Part shown: one piece after another, positions 28,334 through 37,522 of the stretch
How positions within the stretch are numbered: the first letter of the stretch is position 1
Layout: each line of letters opens with the position of its first letter
Source of the DNA: Caballeronia choica
GTDB taxonomy: Bacteria; Pseudomonadota; Gammaproteobacteria; Burkholderiales; Burkholderiaceae
DNA length: 64,000 bases
Assembly (NCBI RefSeq): GCF_001544535.1
Contig: NZ_FCON02000029.1
Location: 1 to 64,000 of the forward strand
Reading direction: 5' to 3'
The notes under the pieces: model-generated
What the model was told of the DNA's origin: nothing
Databases searched by the model: none
What the model saw: only the letters and a program-made list of their open reading frames with translations
Translations under genes and position numbers: made by a program

Positions 28334-28432
28334 TGACTCACTATTTTGCCGCGACCGGCCGATGCCGGCCAACGTGCAAACGATATAAGCTGAAATGCCT
28401 TTCGAACCAGGCGCCGAATGAGCGCCAAATAA

Positions 28433-28466
28433 AAAAGGCCCCGCGAACTTCGCGGGGCCTTTTGTC
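28433..28466 (-). terminator. Terminator after rpmA
   Basis: On the minus strand AAAAGGCCCCGCGAA pairs with its inverse TTCGCGGGGCCTTTT, followed by more T residues. It lies 28 bp past the rpmA stop. Confidence 0.9.
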
Positions 28467-28493
28467 GGTCCTGAAGCCCGTGCCAGTCTTGCG

Positions 28494-28754
28494 TCAGGCT
28501 GCCGGGACTACGTTGACCAGATGCTTCTTCGCTGCGCCCTTTGTCGTGAACTTGACGTGGCCGTCGGTCAGCGCGAACAAGGTGTGATCCTTGCCGATGC
28601 CGACGTTCTCGCCCGGGTGCATGCGCGTGCCGCGCTGGCGAACGATGATGCCGCCCGCGTTGATTGCCTGGCCGCCGTAAACCTTCACGCCGAGGCGCTT
28701 CGATTCGGAATCGCGGCCGTTGCGGGAAGACCCGCCTGCTTTTTTGTGTGCCAT
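28494..28754 (-). CDS. rpmA: 50S ribosomal protein L27
   Basis: An 86-residue ribosomal protein near the peptidyl-transferase centre. The N-terminus [20 protein letters not shown] is diagnostic. It begins 18 bp after the rplU stop and ends before a strong terminator, so rplU-rpmA form a short ribosomal operon. Confidence 0.98.
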   Translation of the reverse strand: MAHKKAGGSSRNGRDSESKRLGVKVYGGQAINAGGIIVRQRGTRMHPGENVGIGKDHTLFALTDGHVKFTTKGAAKKHLVNVVPAA

Positions 28755-28772
28755 GTGATTACTCCTTGCCGC

Positions 28773-29084
28773 TTACGCGTTGATCGCGTCGATACGCAGT
28801 TCGGTATAGTTCTGGCGATGGCCAGCGTGCTTTTGGTAGTGCTTCCGGCGACGCATCTTGAAGATCGTGACCTTCTTGTGACGACCCTGGGACACGACGG
28901 TAGCCTTGACGGAAGCCCCACTGACCAGAGGTGCACCGAACTGAATCGATTCACCTTCGCCTACTGCGAGAACCTGGTCGAGCGTGATTTCAGCGTCAAT
29001 GTCTGCCGGTATCTGTTCTACTTTCAATTTTTCGCCGACGGCAACCTTATACTGCTTGCCACCGGTTTTTATGACCGCGTACAT
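28773..29084 (-). CDS. rplU: 50S ribosomal protein L21
   Basis: A 103-residue large-subunit protein that binds 23S rRNA. The N-terminus [14 protein letters not shown] and the basic stretch [16 protein letters not shown] are diagnostic. I chose the ATG at 29084; the frame stays open further upstream but runs through the promoter. A consensus-like sigma-70 promoter lies 55 bp upstream. Confidence 0.98.
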   Translation of the reverse strand: MYAVIKTGGKQYKVAVGEKLKVEQIPADIDAEITLDQVLAVGEGESIQFGAPLVSGASVKATVVSQGRHKKVTIFKMRRRKHYQKHAGHRQNYTELRIDAINA

Positions 29085-29384
29085 TGAGAACCTCACTCTT
29101 GAATTCATTTTTCCGCACACCGTGCGCGAAAACGCGTGATTATACAGAGAGTTAGGATCGCAGTCAAAGGCCTCGCTGTCTTGGCCGACCGGACTCATGC
29201 AGGCGTGCATCGTTTCGTGCAAGCTCCTTCAGCGCTTCCAGTGGATCGAAGATCCGGTCTCGAATTGCGGCAAAACCGGCTGGCCCCGTCGAAATTGGCG
29301 GCGCCCGGCGGCGCATTGGCCGGGGAAACGCCGTCGCCAGGCCGATTCGCCTTATAATTCGCGGCACTACCCTACTTGCCGATC
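29085..29384. other. 300-bp divergent promoter region, rplU / polyprenyl synthase
   Basis: No gene. The left part holds the rplU promoter. A TATAAT (29353-29358) 27 bp before the ATG at 29385 is the likely -10 of the synthase gene, with no clear -35. The middle (about 29170-29340) has no structure I can support. Confidence 0.5.
29139..29167 (-). promoter_or_regulatory. rplU-rpmA promoter
   Basis: On the minus strand, -35 TTGACT (29162-29167) and -10 TATAAT (29139-29144) are separated by exactly 17 bp, a near-consensus sigma-70 promoter directed at rplU. Confidence 0.92.
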
Positions 29385-30377
29385 ATGTCGTCCACCGCCA
29401 CTTCATCCCCCAACGCCGCCACCCTGCTTGCCCCGATCGCCGAGGACATGCAGCAGGTCAATCGCGTCATCCGGCAGCGCCTGGCATCCGAAGTGATGCT
29501 GATCAACCAGATCTCGGAGTACATCATCGGAGCCGGCGGCAAGCGGCTGCGGCCCGCGTTGCTGCTGCTCGTCGCGGGTGCGCTCGGTGACACGACCGGG
29601 CATCGGCACGAACTCGCGGCTGTCGTCGAATTCATCCATACGGCGACGCTGCTGCACGACGATGTCGTCGACGAATCCGATCTGCGCCGCGGCCGCCAGA
29701 CGGCCAACGCGCTGTTCGGGAACGCGGCGAGCGTGCTGGTCGGCGACTTTCTGTATTCGCGCTCGTTCGAGATGATGGTCGGCGTCGGCAAGATGCGCGT
29801 GATGGAGATTCTCTCGGTCGCGACCAACGTGATCTCCGAAGGCGAAGTGCTGCAGCTTCTGAACATGCACGATCCGGATGTCGATCAGGCGCGCTACATG
29901 CAGGTGATCCGCTACAAGACAGCCAAGCTCTTCGAAGCCGCGGCGCAACTGGGCGCGGTGCTTTCAGGAGCGGACGCGAGGACCGAGGCGGCGGCGGCCG
30001 AGTTCGGGCGGCGCATCGGCACGGCGTTCCAGATCATGGACGACTGGCTCGACTACACCGGCACGGCGGAATCGATGGGCAAGAACGCCGGCGACGACCT
30101 GCGCGAAGGCAAGCCGACGCTGCCGCTCATCTATCTGATGGAACACGGCACGGCGGAACAGGCGGCGCTCGCGCGCGAGGCCATCGAGCAAGGCGGCACG
30201 GATCGCTTCGACACGATTTTCGAGGCGATCACCCGTTCGGGCGCCCTCGACCACACGCTCGAATGCGCTCGCGGTGAAGCCCAGGCGGCGGCGAAAGCGA
30301 TTTCTTCGTTCCCGGATTCCATTTACAAAGAAAGCCTGCTAGAATTATGTTCTTACTCGACAGCGAGACAGTCTTGA
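29385..30377 (+). CDS. ispB: Trans-polyprenyl (octaprenyl) diphosphate synthase
   Basis: An isoprenoid chain-elongating enzyme of 330 residues that makes the ubiquinone side chain. The first Asp-rich motif is DDVVDESDLRRG and the second is DDWLDYTG. The region GKRLRPALLLL precedes the first motif. Chain length (C40 or other) is inferred from the family, not proven. I chose the ATG at 29385 rather than the TTG at 29376. The tRNA-Pro gene follows 39 bp after the stop. Confidence 0.93.
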   Translation: MSSTATSSPNAATLLAPIAEDMQQVNRVIRQRLASEVMLINQISEYIIGAGGKRLRPALLLLVAGALGDTTGHRHELAAVVEFIHTATLLHDDVVDESDLRRGRQTANALFGNAASVLVGDFLYSRSFEMMVGVGKMRVMEILSVATNVISEGEVLQLLNMHDPDVDQARYMQVIRYKTAKLFEAAAQLGAVLSGADARTEAAAAEFGRRIGTAFQIMDDWLDYTGTAESMGKNAGDDLREGKPTLPLIYLMEHGTAEQAALAREAIEQGGTDRFDTIFEAITRSGALDHTLECARGEAQAAAKAISSFPDSIYKESLLELCSYSTARQS

Positions 30378-30416
30378 AAAAGACTAAAACGCTGTAAGAG
30401 TCCAGCAGTAAAAATT

Positions 30417-30493
30417 CGGGGTGTAGCTTAGCCTGGTAGAGCGCTACGTTCGGGACGTAGAGGCCGGAGGTTCGAATCCTCTCACCCCGACCA
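30417..30493 (+). tRNA. tRNA-Pro (anticodon CGG)
   Basis: A 77-nt cloverleaf. The acceptor stem is CGGGGTG with CACCCCG, discriminator A and encoded CCA at the 3' end. The D-arm is GCTTAGCCTGGTAGAGC. The anticodon stem is CTACG/CGTAG around loop TTCGGGA, giving anticodon CGG. The T-arm is GGAGG-TTCGAAT-CCTCT. It reads CCG proline codons. Confidence 0.97.
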
Positions 30494-30518
30494 GAATTTC
30501 CCTTGTTGAATCAAGGCC

Positions 30519-30549
30519 GAAACCGCCCACTTCGTTGGGCGGTTTTTTG
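30519..30549 (+). terminator. Terminator after tRNA-Pro
   Basis: AACCGCCCA, loop CTTCGT region, TGGGCGGTTTTTTG: a perfect stem with a six-T tract 26 bp past the tRNA. Confidence 0.92.
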
Positions 30550-30659
30550 TTTTGGGCTCGCCGTTCCGCCTTGTAGCTTCACAACGCGCCGCACCAGTTC
30601 CGAAGTCTCCTGTTTCCGAATCTCGGCGTATGCTGACAACGAAAATCCAGGAGACGACC

Positions 30660-31535
30660 ATGAGCCTCGCCGGCAAGACCTTGTTCATATCCGGAGGCAG
30701 TCGCGGCATCGGCCTTGCGATTGCGCTCAGAGCCGCCCGCGACGGCGCCAACATCGTAATCGCGGCTAAAACCGCCGATCCCGACCCGCGTCTCGAAGGC
30801 ACGATTCACACGGCAGCGGCCGCGATCGAAGCGGCCGGTGGCAAGGCGCTTCCGCTCGTCGTCGATATTCGAGACGAGGAGCGTGTGCAAGCCGCGGTTG
30901 CGGAAGCCGTCCGCGTATTCGGCGGCATCGATATTCTCATTAACAACGCCAGCGCCATCCGGTTGACCGGCACGCTCGACACACCCGTCAAGCGCTACGA
31001 CCTGATGCACGGCGTGAACGGGCGAGGCACCTTCGTGTGCGCCCAAGCCTGCCTGCCCCATCTCCTCGACGCGGCGAACCCGCACATCCTGACGCTATCG
31101 CCGCCGCTCGTCACCGACGCGAAGTGGTTCAGGGATTTCCCCGCGTACACCATTGCGAAATACACGATGAGCCTGTTCACGCTTGCGCTCGCGGGCGAGT
31201 TCAAGGATCGAGGTGTCGCGGTCAATTCGTTGTGGCCGCGCACCGCCATCGCGACGGCTGCCGTGCAGAACGAAATCGGCGGTGCGGGGATGCTCGCGGC
31301 GTGTCGCAAGCCGGAGATAGTCGCCGATGCCGCTCACTTCATCCTCACGCGCCCCGCGCGGGAGTGCTCAGGAAACTTCTTCCTCGACGACGAAGTGCTG
31401 CTGGCAGCGGGCGTGCGTGACTTCGCACAGTACGACATGCAACCGGGTGCCGCGTTGCAGGCCGATTTCTTTATCGAAGCGCTGCCGGGCATGCATCGCT
31501 CAGACGACATGATGAAGCGCGGCAGCGCCGCCTGA
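30660..31535 (+). CDS. Short-chain dehydrogenase/reductase (HSDL2-like)
   Basis: An NAD(P)-binding SDR oxidoreductase of 291 residues. The cofactor motif is SGGSRGIG (11-18). The N-A-S segment is INNASAI, and the catalytic Tyr/Lys pair lies in YTIAK. The overall sequence resembles bacterial relatives of hydroxysteroid dehydrogenase-like protein 2. The substrate is unknown. I chose the ATG at 30660 because AGGAGA lies 7 nt upstream and the SDR fold begins immediately. It is convergent with the patatin-like gene. Confidence 0.88.
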   Translation: MSLAGKTLFISGGSRGIGLAIALRAARDGANIVIAAKTADPDPRLEGTIHTAAAAIEAAGGKALPLVVDIRDEERVQAAVAEAVRVFGGIDILINNASAIRLTGTLDTPVKRYDLMHGVNGRGTFVCAQACLPHLLDAANPHILTLSPPLVTDAKWFRDFPAYTIAKYTMSLFTLALAGEFKDRGVAVNSLWPRTAIATAAVQNEIGGAGMLAACRKPEIVADAAHFILTRPARECSGNFFLDDEVLLAAGVRDFAQYDMQPGAALQADFFIEALPGMHRSDDMMKRGSAA

Positions 31536-31553
31536 ACTGCGCATACCAAAGAC

Positions 31554-31580
31554 GGAACGCGCCCACCAAAAGCGCGTTCC
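31554..31580. terminator. Hairpin between convergent SDR and patatin-like genes
   Basis: GGAACGCGC (31554-31562) and GCGCGTTCC (31572-31580) form a 9-bp stem. No T-tract follows, so termination activity is uncertain. Confidence 0.4.
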
Positions 31581-31610
31581 ATCCGCAACGCCTGCAAGAG
31601 TCTCAGCCGG

Positions 31611-32879
31611 TCACCCAGCGTCGACCTCGTCCGCCGGCTCCGGTTCGCGCGGCACGCCGCCGGCCTCGTCCGCGACCGATGCCGGCGGCGCCTCGTATCG
31701 ATGCACGTCATGCGTGACGAAGCCAAGATCGTGGCTCGGAATTTCGAACCATTCCGGATGGCCGAACGAACGGCGGATGTCTTCGAGACCGCTCGCCCAA
31801 TGCTCGCCCATGGTGTCGTTGCTGAACTCGTAGTCCTTGTAGTGGCCTTCGAAGAACTTGTCCTTGTAGATGAGGTGCACGATATTGACCGCGCCGCCGT
31901 CGGCGATTTCCTGCGCCTGCTTGATCAGGGGATGATTGCGCCGCACCTTCTCCGGTATGTGCTCGAGCAGTTCCTTGATCATCCGCGCGTGCTTCTGGTT
32001 CTGCGATACGAAGGCCGTGATCGCGCGCGTGCGGCTCGAGTACTGGATGTCCTTCGTGCGCTCGGAGACATCGAGGAAATCGCTCGGCAGCGTGCCTTTC
32101 GAGCTCCAGAGATCGACTTGGAAGACGAGCGTGTCCCGGTGCTGCGATTCGCTGATGATCTCAGTCAGCGGCGTATTCGAAACGAGGCCGCCGTCCCAGT
32201 AATACTCACCTTCGATCTCGACAGCCGGAAACCCCGGCGGCAGCGCGCCCGAGGCCATGAAGTGCTCCGGTTCGAGGCGCATCTTCGTGTTGTCGAAGTA
32301 GACGAGATTGCCGGTGCGCACATTGACCGCGCCGACAGAGACACGGACATTACCGTCATTGATGCGGTCGAAATTGGCGTACTTCAGGAGCGTCGCGCGC
32401 AGGGCCGCCGTGTCGTAGAAGCTGACTTCGTTCGGCAGCTTCCTCGCCGAATGGGCCAGCGGCATCGGCACCGCTACGCGCGGTTCGAAGAACCCCTTCT
32501 GCCCTTCGGTCAGGGTCCGAGTGGCAGACCACATGCTCGACCACCTGCGTCCGATGTTCGGAAACCCGAACACCGTCGGAATCAGCGCGCCCATGTGCCC
32601 CAGAAAATCCGCCGGCTGGCAGATCGTATTCCAGAAGCCGCGCAATGCCTCGACGCGATCCTCCGGCGCGTTGCCCGCGATGATCGCGGTATTGAGCGCG
32701 CCGATCGAGATGCCGGAGATCCACGTGGGTTCGATGCCCGCTTCCGCGAGCCCCTCATAGACACCGGCCTGATACGAACCCAACGCGCCGCCGCCCTGCA
32801 GGACGAGACCGATTTCATCGTAGGAAGGCAGTTCGATACTGTTCGACTGCCCGAGTTTGTTACGTGGACTGCGGCGCAT
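31611..32879 (-). CDS. Patatin-like phospholipase with DUF3734 domain
   Basis: A 422-residue serine lipase-like protein. The oxyanion stretch is LQGGGALGSYQAGV, the nucleophile elbow GISIG (56-60, Ser58), and the catalytic Asp in WDGGL. The C-terminal half is DUF3734, as in many beta-proteobacterial members. It is the third gene of a minus-strand operon, 10 bp after a 3-hydroxybutyrate dehydrogenase gene. Patatin-like proteins with this partner are often linked to polyhydroxybutyrate or lipid turnover; that role here is inference. Confidence 0.9.
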   Translation of the reverse strand: MRRSPRNKLGQSNSIELPSYDEIGLVLQGGGALGSYQAGVYEGLAEAGIEPTWISGISIGALNTAIIAGNAPEDRVEALRGFWNTICQPADFLGHMGALIPTVFGFPNIGRRWSSMWSATRTLTEGQKGFFEPRVAVPMPLAHSARKLPNEVSFYDTAALRATLLKYANFDRINDGNVRVSVGAVNVRTGNLVYFDNTKMRLEPEHFMASGALPPGFPAVEIEGEYYWDGGLVSNTPLTEIISESQHRDTLVFQVDLWSSKGTLPSDFLDVSERTKDIQYSSRTRAITAFVSQNQKHARMIKELLEHIPEKVRRNHPLIKQAQEIADGGAVNIVHLIYKDKFFEGHYKDYEFSNDTMGEHWASGLEDIRRSFGHPEWFEIPSHDLGFVTHDVHRYEAPPASVADEAGGVPREPEPADEVDAG

Positions 32880-32889
32880 CTTCTACTCC

Positions 32890-33672
32890 TTACTGCATGA
32901 ACCAGCCGTGGCTGACGACGATCGATTGCCCCGTCAGCGCGGCCGATTCGAAGCCGGCCAGGAACGCGACCGTGTTCGCAACGTCGTCGACAGTGGTGAA
33001 TTCGCCGTCGACGGTTTCCTTCAGCATCACGTCCTTGACGACCTGCGCTTCGGTAATGCCGAGCGCCTTCGCCTGTTCCGGAATCTGCTTGTCGACGAGC
33101 GGCGTGCGCACGAATCCCGGACACACGACGTTCGCCCGCACGCCGCGCGAGCCACCTTCCTTCGCGACCACGCGCGCAAGCCCGAGCAGGCCATGCTTCG
33201 CGGTGACATAAGCCGACTTCAGCTTCGAGGCCTCGTGCGAGTGCACGGAACCCATGTAGATGATCGAGCCGCCCTTGCCCGCCGCGTACATCTGCTTGAT
33301 GGCGGCCTTGGTGGTGAGGAACGCGCCGTCGAGGTGAATCGCCAGCATCTTCTTCCAGTCGGCGAACGCGTACTCTTCGATCGGGTTGACGATCTGGATG
33401 CCCGCATTCGACACGAGCACGTCAATCGAGCCGAGCTTCGCGACCGCTTCTTCGATGCCCGCGTTCACGGCGTCTTCGCTCGTCACGTCCATCGATACGG
33501 CGAGCGCCTTGCCGCCGCCCGCGACGATGTCGTCGGCGACCTTTTGCGCGTTCGCGAGATTCAGATCGGCGATGACCACCGCCGCGCCCTGCGCGGCGAG
33601 CTTGCGCGCGCATTGTTCACCGATACCGCTTGCGGCGCCCGTGACGAGCGCGACTTTTCCTTGCAACGACAT
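32890..33672 (-). CDS. hbdH: 3-hydroxybutyrate dehydrogenase
   Basis: An NAD-dependent SDR of 260 residues interconverting (R)-3-hydroxybutyrate and acetoacetate. The cofactor motif is TGAASGIG (11-18). The catalytic Ser, Tyr and Lys lie in GSVHSHEAS and YVTAK, and the C-terminal SHGWFMQ is typical of bacterial BDH. The neighbouring acetoacetate decarboxylase gene, 25 bp upstream, supports the assignment. The pair would turn 3-hydroxybutyrate into acetoacetate and on to acetone and CO2. Confidence 0.93.
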   Translation of the reverse strand: MSLQGKVALVTGAASGIGEQCARKLAAQGAAVVIADLNLANAQKVADDIVAGGGKALAVSMDVTSEDAVNAGIEEAVAKLGSIDVLVSNAGIQIVNPIEEYAFADWKKMLAIHLDGAFLTTKAAIKQMYAAGKGGSIIYMGSVHSHEASKLKSAYVTAKHGLLGLARVVAKEGGSRGVRANVVCPGFVRTPLVDKQIPEQAKALGITEAQVVKDVMLKETVDGEFTTVDDVANTVAFLAGFESAALTGQSIVVSHGWFMQ

Positions 33673-33697
33673 GTGTGTGGTTCCTGGACTTGACTGT

Positions 33698-34477
33698 TTA
33701 TTGATTGACAGCGAGCTTCAGTGCTTCGGCCGGGGCGAGATAGTCGTAGGCGACTTCGCCCACGTCGAGCGTGAGATTCGCGACGACGTGCCGCGCGCCC
33801 ACCACCTTCCTGACCGGCAGGGCCGCGACCGGCGCCAGCGCATGCGCGTGCAGTTCGAGCGCGGCGGGTCCTTCCCAGGCGCCGAGCACGGTGACGTCGC
33901 GCAGGAAGAAGCGCACGAGTTCGCAGACGCGCGCCGAACCATCGACGTGCGGAAGCACCTTCAAAAGGTAGTTCGGCGTATCGGCGAGTTTGCGGCGCTC
34001 GGTTTCGATATCGAGCGGACGAAACTTGTAGCCCATCGTGCCGGTCGCGATGCGCTGCGTGCCGTAGTCGAGCGTGCCGAGCAGCGTGTCCTTGCCGTCG
34101 ACGGACAGACGCGGTGACGCGAGCTTCTTCGGAAAGCCCCAGATCTCGCGGCCGCCCGCGATCGGGCCTTCGTCGTCGAGATACATCGCGTGGGTATAGC
34201 TCGCCTTGCGCCCTTCTTCGTCGATGACCGAGATGACCTGGCCGCTTTCCGTGTAGTCGCCGAACCCCGACGAATCCGGCATCCGGATGAACTCGTAGTG
34301 GACGAGGCCGCTGTCTACTTCCAGCGGCTCGGGCACGACCGCGCGCAGGGCGTCGATGTCGGTCTCGTACGAGATGATGAGGTATTCGCGATTGATGAAG
34401 CGAAACGGCGGACGCGGATACGCGGGGCTGTGCACGGGCATGGCATAGGCATTCTTGCGGATTTCATCTTCTGTCAC
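33698..34477 (-). CDS. adc: Acetoacetate decarboxylase
   Basis: A 259-residue enzyme that decarboxylates acetoacetate to acetone through a Schiff base. The lysine pair K117-K118 in EIWGFPKK corresponds to the catalytic K115 region of the clostridial enzyme. I chose the GTG at 34477 ([16 protein letters not shown]) because GAGGAG lies 8 nt upstream. The longer frame reads through noncoding sequence. It is the first gene of the adc-hbdH-patatin operon. A palindrome about 170 bp upstream may be its operator. Confidence 0.93.
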   Translation of the reverse strand: MTEDEIRKNAYAMPVHSPAYPRPPFRFINREYLIISYETDIDALRAVVPEPLEVDSGLVHYEFIRMPDSSGFGDYTESGQVISVIDEEGRKASYTHAMYLDDEGPIAGGREIWGFPKKLASPRLSVDGKDTLLGTLDYGTQRIATGTMGYKFRPLDIETERRKLADTPNYLLKVLPHVDGSARVCELVRFFLRDVTVLGAWEGPAALELHAHALAPVAALPVRKVVGARHVVANLTLDVGEVAYDYLAPAEALKLAVNQ

Positions 34478-34949
34478 TGCGGCGACTCCTCTGTATGTCG
34501 GAGCAGATGGTAGCGGCATTTGATATTCGCGGCGCATTACACCAAGCTGACGACAGCATCCGCACCGGTTGGGGCACAACCCTCGAACGTCCGCCCGGCC
34601 TGGCTTCGGGCCATGCCGTCCCTTGCTTCGACCGCATCGTCGCCACTTATGCAATATATTGTTGCATTGCTGACACCTATGCCGAACCGACGTCGAACTG
34701 AGAAGAGTCTGAGTCAAATGCACAGCGATCCTAAGGACTGGCCCCACGCAATCCACGCCTTATTTCATCCTGACTTTCGTCGGACAACAGGCGAACGATC
34801 GTACTTCCCTTTTCAACGAATCCGGCGCTGAAACGGTGCGCCCCAAATCCGCCGAAGCCCCGTGCATCGGTCGTTCGGCCGGTGTCGCGAGGTTTTGCAA
34901 CCGGTCTGCTATAGTTCCTCACCATCCCTCCCCCTCTTTCATCGGTCGC
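34478..34949. other. 472-bp region between adc and CNNM gene
   Basis: No supported gene; short frames lack domains. It contains an inverted repeat (34649-34667) upstream of adc. A TATAGT just before the CNNM gene (about 34909) is a possible -10 for that gene. The segment 34630-34820 is AT-richer than its surroundings. Confidence 0.45.
34649..34667. promoter_or_regulatory. Candidate operator upstream of adc operon
   Basis: ATGCAA (34649-34654) and TTGCAT (34662-34667) form an inverted repeat around TATATTG, within AT-rich DNA about 170 bp before the adc GTG. The TGCAA/TTGCA half-sites recall regulator sites of polyhydroxybutyrate genes, but I cannot assign a regulator. Confidence 0.45.
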
Positions 34950-36239
34950 GTGGACAACCTTCCCTTATGGGCGCAAATTTGCGCCATCTTTCTGCTTCTC
35001 TTCCTGTCCGGCTTCTTCTCGATTTCCGAAACATCGATGATGGCGCTCAATCGCCACCGTCTGAAGCACCTCGCCAACCAGGGGTCGCTGCGCGCACGCA
35101 CCACGCAGGGGCTTCTCGCCAAGACCGACCAGTTGCTGAGCGTCATCCTGATCGGCAACAACCTGATCAATACGATCATTCCCGTCCTGACCACGTCGAT
35201 CGCGCTGCGCACGTTCGGCCATGACAACCTCGTGCTGTCGATCGCGACGGGTATCGTCGCGTTCCTGATCATCGTGTTCGCGGAAATCGCGCCGAAGATC
35301 GTCGGCGCGACGTATCCGGAGAAGGTCGCGCTGCCGGCGAGCCTCATTCTCGCGCCGCTGATGCGCATCGCGCGGCCGCTCGTGTGGTTCGTCAACCTGT
35401 TTGCAAACGCCGTGCTGAGCCTGCTGCACATCAACACGAAGGGCGGTCGCGACCAGCGCATGTCGACCGAGGAATTGCGCACCGTCGTGCTGGAATCGGG
35501 CAGCTTCATGCCGACCAAGCACCGCAGCATCCTGCTGAACCTGTTCGACCTGGAAAACATCACCGTCGACGACGTCATGATCCCGCGCCGCCGCATCGAA
35601 GCGCTCGATTTCGACGCGCCGTTCGAGCAGATCATGCATCAGCTGGAAACCTGCTATCACAACAAGCTGGTCGTTTTTCAAGGCGACATCGATCGCGTGC
35701 TGGGCATCCTGCACGTGCGCAAGACCTTGTCGGCGCTGCACAACCAGGAACTCGAGCGCGAGACGCTGCGTGAACTGCTCGCCGAGCCGTACTTCGTGCC
35801 GACGGGCACGCCGGTGTTCCAGCAGTTGCAATACTTCCAGGAGAGCCGTCACCGCATCGCGATCGTCGTCGACGAATACGGCGAACTGCAGGGGCTCGTG
35901 ACGCCGGAAGACATCATCGAGGAACTGATCGGCGAATTTACGACGACGATTCCGCGCGGTGCGGCGTCGCGTGGCGGCTGGAACGAGCAGGGTGAATGCA
36001 TCGTGGCGGGCAGCATGCCGTTGCGCGAACTGAACCGCTGGCTGCACCTCAACCTTCCGACCGACGGCCCGAAGACACTCAACGGGCTCATCCTCGAAAC
36101 GCTCGAAGATATCCCCGATGGCGACGTGTCCGTGCAGATCGCGGGCGTGCAGTTCGAAGTGATGCGCAGCGACGACCAGGCGATCCGCACGGTGAAGATC
36201 TTCCGGCCGGCCGTCGCGACGCCCCGCCTGCCGCGTTAG
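34950..36239 (+). CDS. CNNM transmembrane + CBS pair + CorC_HlyC protein
   Basis: A 429-residue membrane protein of the haemolysin-C/CorC-like family. A DUF21/CNNM domain of four helices (GFFSISETSMMALNRHRLKHL at its start) fills about 1-190. Two CBS domains (about 205-330) and a C-terminal CorC_HlyC domain follow. Such proteins are linked to Mg2+/Co2+ handling and resistance rather than true haemolysis. I chose the GTG at 34950, giving the usual N-terminus (M)DNLPLWAQI. An upstream GTG at 34836 would add unconserved residues. Confidence 0.88.
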   Translation: MDNLPLWAQICAIFLLLFLSGFFSISETSMMALNRHRLKHLANQGSLRARTTQGLLAKTDQLLSVILIGNNLINTIIPVLTTSIALRTFGHDNLVLSIATGIVAFLIIVFAEIAPKIVGATYPEKVALPASLILAPLMRIARPLVWFVNLFANAVLSLLHINTKGGRDQRMSTEELRTVVLESGSFMPTKHRSILLNLFDLENITVDDVMIPRRRIEALDFDAPFEQIMHQLETCYHNKLVVFQGDIDRVLGILHVRKTLSALHNQELERETLRELLAEPYFVPTGTPVFQQLQYFQESRHRIAIVVDEYGELQGLVTPEDIIEELIGEFTTTIPRGAASRGGWNEQGECIVAGSMPLRELNRWLHLNLPTDGPKTLNGLILETLEDIPDGDVSVQIAGVQFEVMRSDDQAIRTVKIFRPAVATPRLPR

Positions 36240-36322
36240 CCATTCGGCCGAGTTGGAAGGCGCGCGACGCCGCGCGATGATCGGGTCATCCTGAACACGG
36301 ACGGCCCGACGCCGCTACACCG

Positions 36323-37522
36323 ATGCCAACCACTTCCCGCGATGCGTTCGCGCGACTCGCCCCGCGCCCGCCCGAAACGCCTCCGACCGACGACGCTCCC
36401 GCCGTCTCGCTCCTCACTGAAACCTTGCGTGCGGCGGCGGCGCGCGGCGCGTCGGACATCCACGTCGAACCGGCGGAGCACGCATGGCGCATCCGCCTGC
36501 GCATCGATGGCGCGCTGCACGTCCTGCAAACGCCGCCGCTTCATCTGCGCGATGCGTTCATCACGCGCGTAAAGGTGCTGGCGCGGATGGACATCGCGGA
36601 ACGGCGCGTGCCGCAGGACGGCCGACTGCGATTGCCGCTCGCGAATGGACAGTTGGAGGACTATCGCGTGAACTCGCTGCCGACCTTGTTCGGCGAGAAG
36701 CTCGTGTTGCGGCGTCTCGACGCGTTGCCCGCCGATCTTTCGCTCTCGGCGCTCGGGCTCGACGCCATGCAGCGGGAAGTCGTCGAATCCGCGATTCATG
36801 CACCCCATGGGCTCATTCTCGTCACCGGGCCGACCGGCAGCGGCAAGACGCTCTCGCTCTACTGCTTCCTGCAAATGCTCAACGCCGAGGCGCGCAACGT
36901 GTGCTCGGTCGAAGACCCGGCCGAAATCCAGTTGGCCGGCATCAACCAGGTGAGTGTGCGCGACAAGGCCGGGCTCACGTTTGCCGTCACGTTGCGCGCG
37001 TTCATGCGTCAGGACCCGGACGTGATCATGGTCGGCGAAATCCGCGACGCCGAGACCGCCGACGTCGCCGTGAAGGCGGCGCAAACCGGCCATCTCGTGC
37101 TCTCGACACTGCACACGAACGACGCGCCCGCCGCCATCGCACGGCTGATCGACATCGGCATCGCGCCGTACAACCTTGCGTCGGCGCTGCGGCTCGTCAC
37201 GGCGCAGCGACTGGTGAGGAAGCTGTGCGAGGCGTGCCGCGTGCCGTCCGAACTTGCGCTGGACGACGGCACCCGTCCGTTCGAACCGCGCGGTTGCGTG
37301 AAATGTCACGGCATCGGTTATCGCGGACGCGTCGGCGTGCATCAACTGATGCCCGTTACCGACGCGTTGCGCGAACTGATCGTCGCGCGCGCCGCCACGC
37401 ACGCGATCACACGCCAGGCGCAGACCGAAGGCATGCCGGCGCTGCGCGACGCCGCGTTCCAGCGCGTGCGCGAAGGCGTGACGAGCGTCGCGGAAGCAGT
37501 CGAAGCGACGGAGATCGCGTAA
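36323..37522 (+). CDS. pilB: Type IV pilus assembly / T2SS-type ATPase (PilB/GspE), short form
   Basis: A 399-residue secretion ATPase. Walker A is GPTGSGKT (169-176), the Walker B-type stretch is VIMVGEIRD (234-242), and the His box HLVLSTLHTND covers 257-267. A zinc tetracysteine is present (C302, C305, C325, C328). It lacks the N-terminal MshEN/T2SSE_N domain that makes most PilB proteins about 570 residues; the N2-like domain starts near residue 28. Its stop overlaps the pilC start by one base (TAATG). No pilin gene is in the window. Confidence 0.9.
   Translation: MPTTSRDAFARLAPRPPETPPTDDAPAVSLLTETLRAAAARGASDIHVEPAEHAWRIRLRIDGALHVLQTPPLHLRDAFITRVKVLARMDIAERRVPQDGRLRLPLANGQLEDYRVNSLPTLFGEKLVLRRLDALPADLSLSALGLDAMQREVVESAIHAPHGLILVTGPTGSGKTLSLYCFLQMLNAEARNVCSVEDPAEIQLAGINQVSVRDKAGLTFAVTLRAFMRQDPDVIMVGEIRDAETADVAVKAAQTGHLVLSTLHTNDAPAAIARLIDIGIAPYNLASALRLVTAQRLVRKLCEACRVPSELALDDGTRPFEPRGCVKCHGIGYRGRVGVHQLMPVTDALRELIVARAATHAITRQAQTEGMPALRDAAFQRVREGVTSVAEAVEATEIA

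Noticed and set aside
30417-30493. tRNA-Pro as an integration site for a mobile element
   Set aside because: No integrase, no partial tRNA 3' repeat downstream, and the following genes look native in composition.
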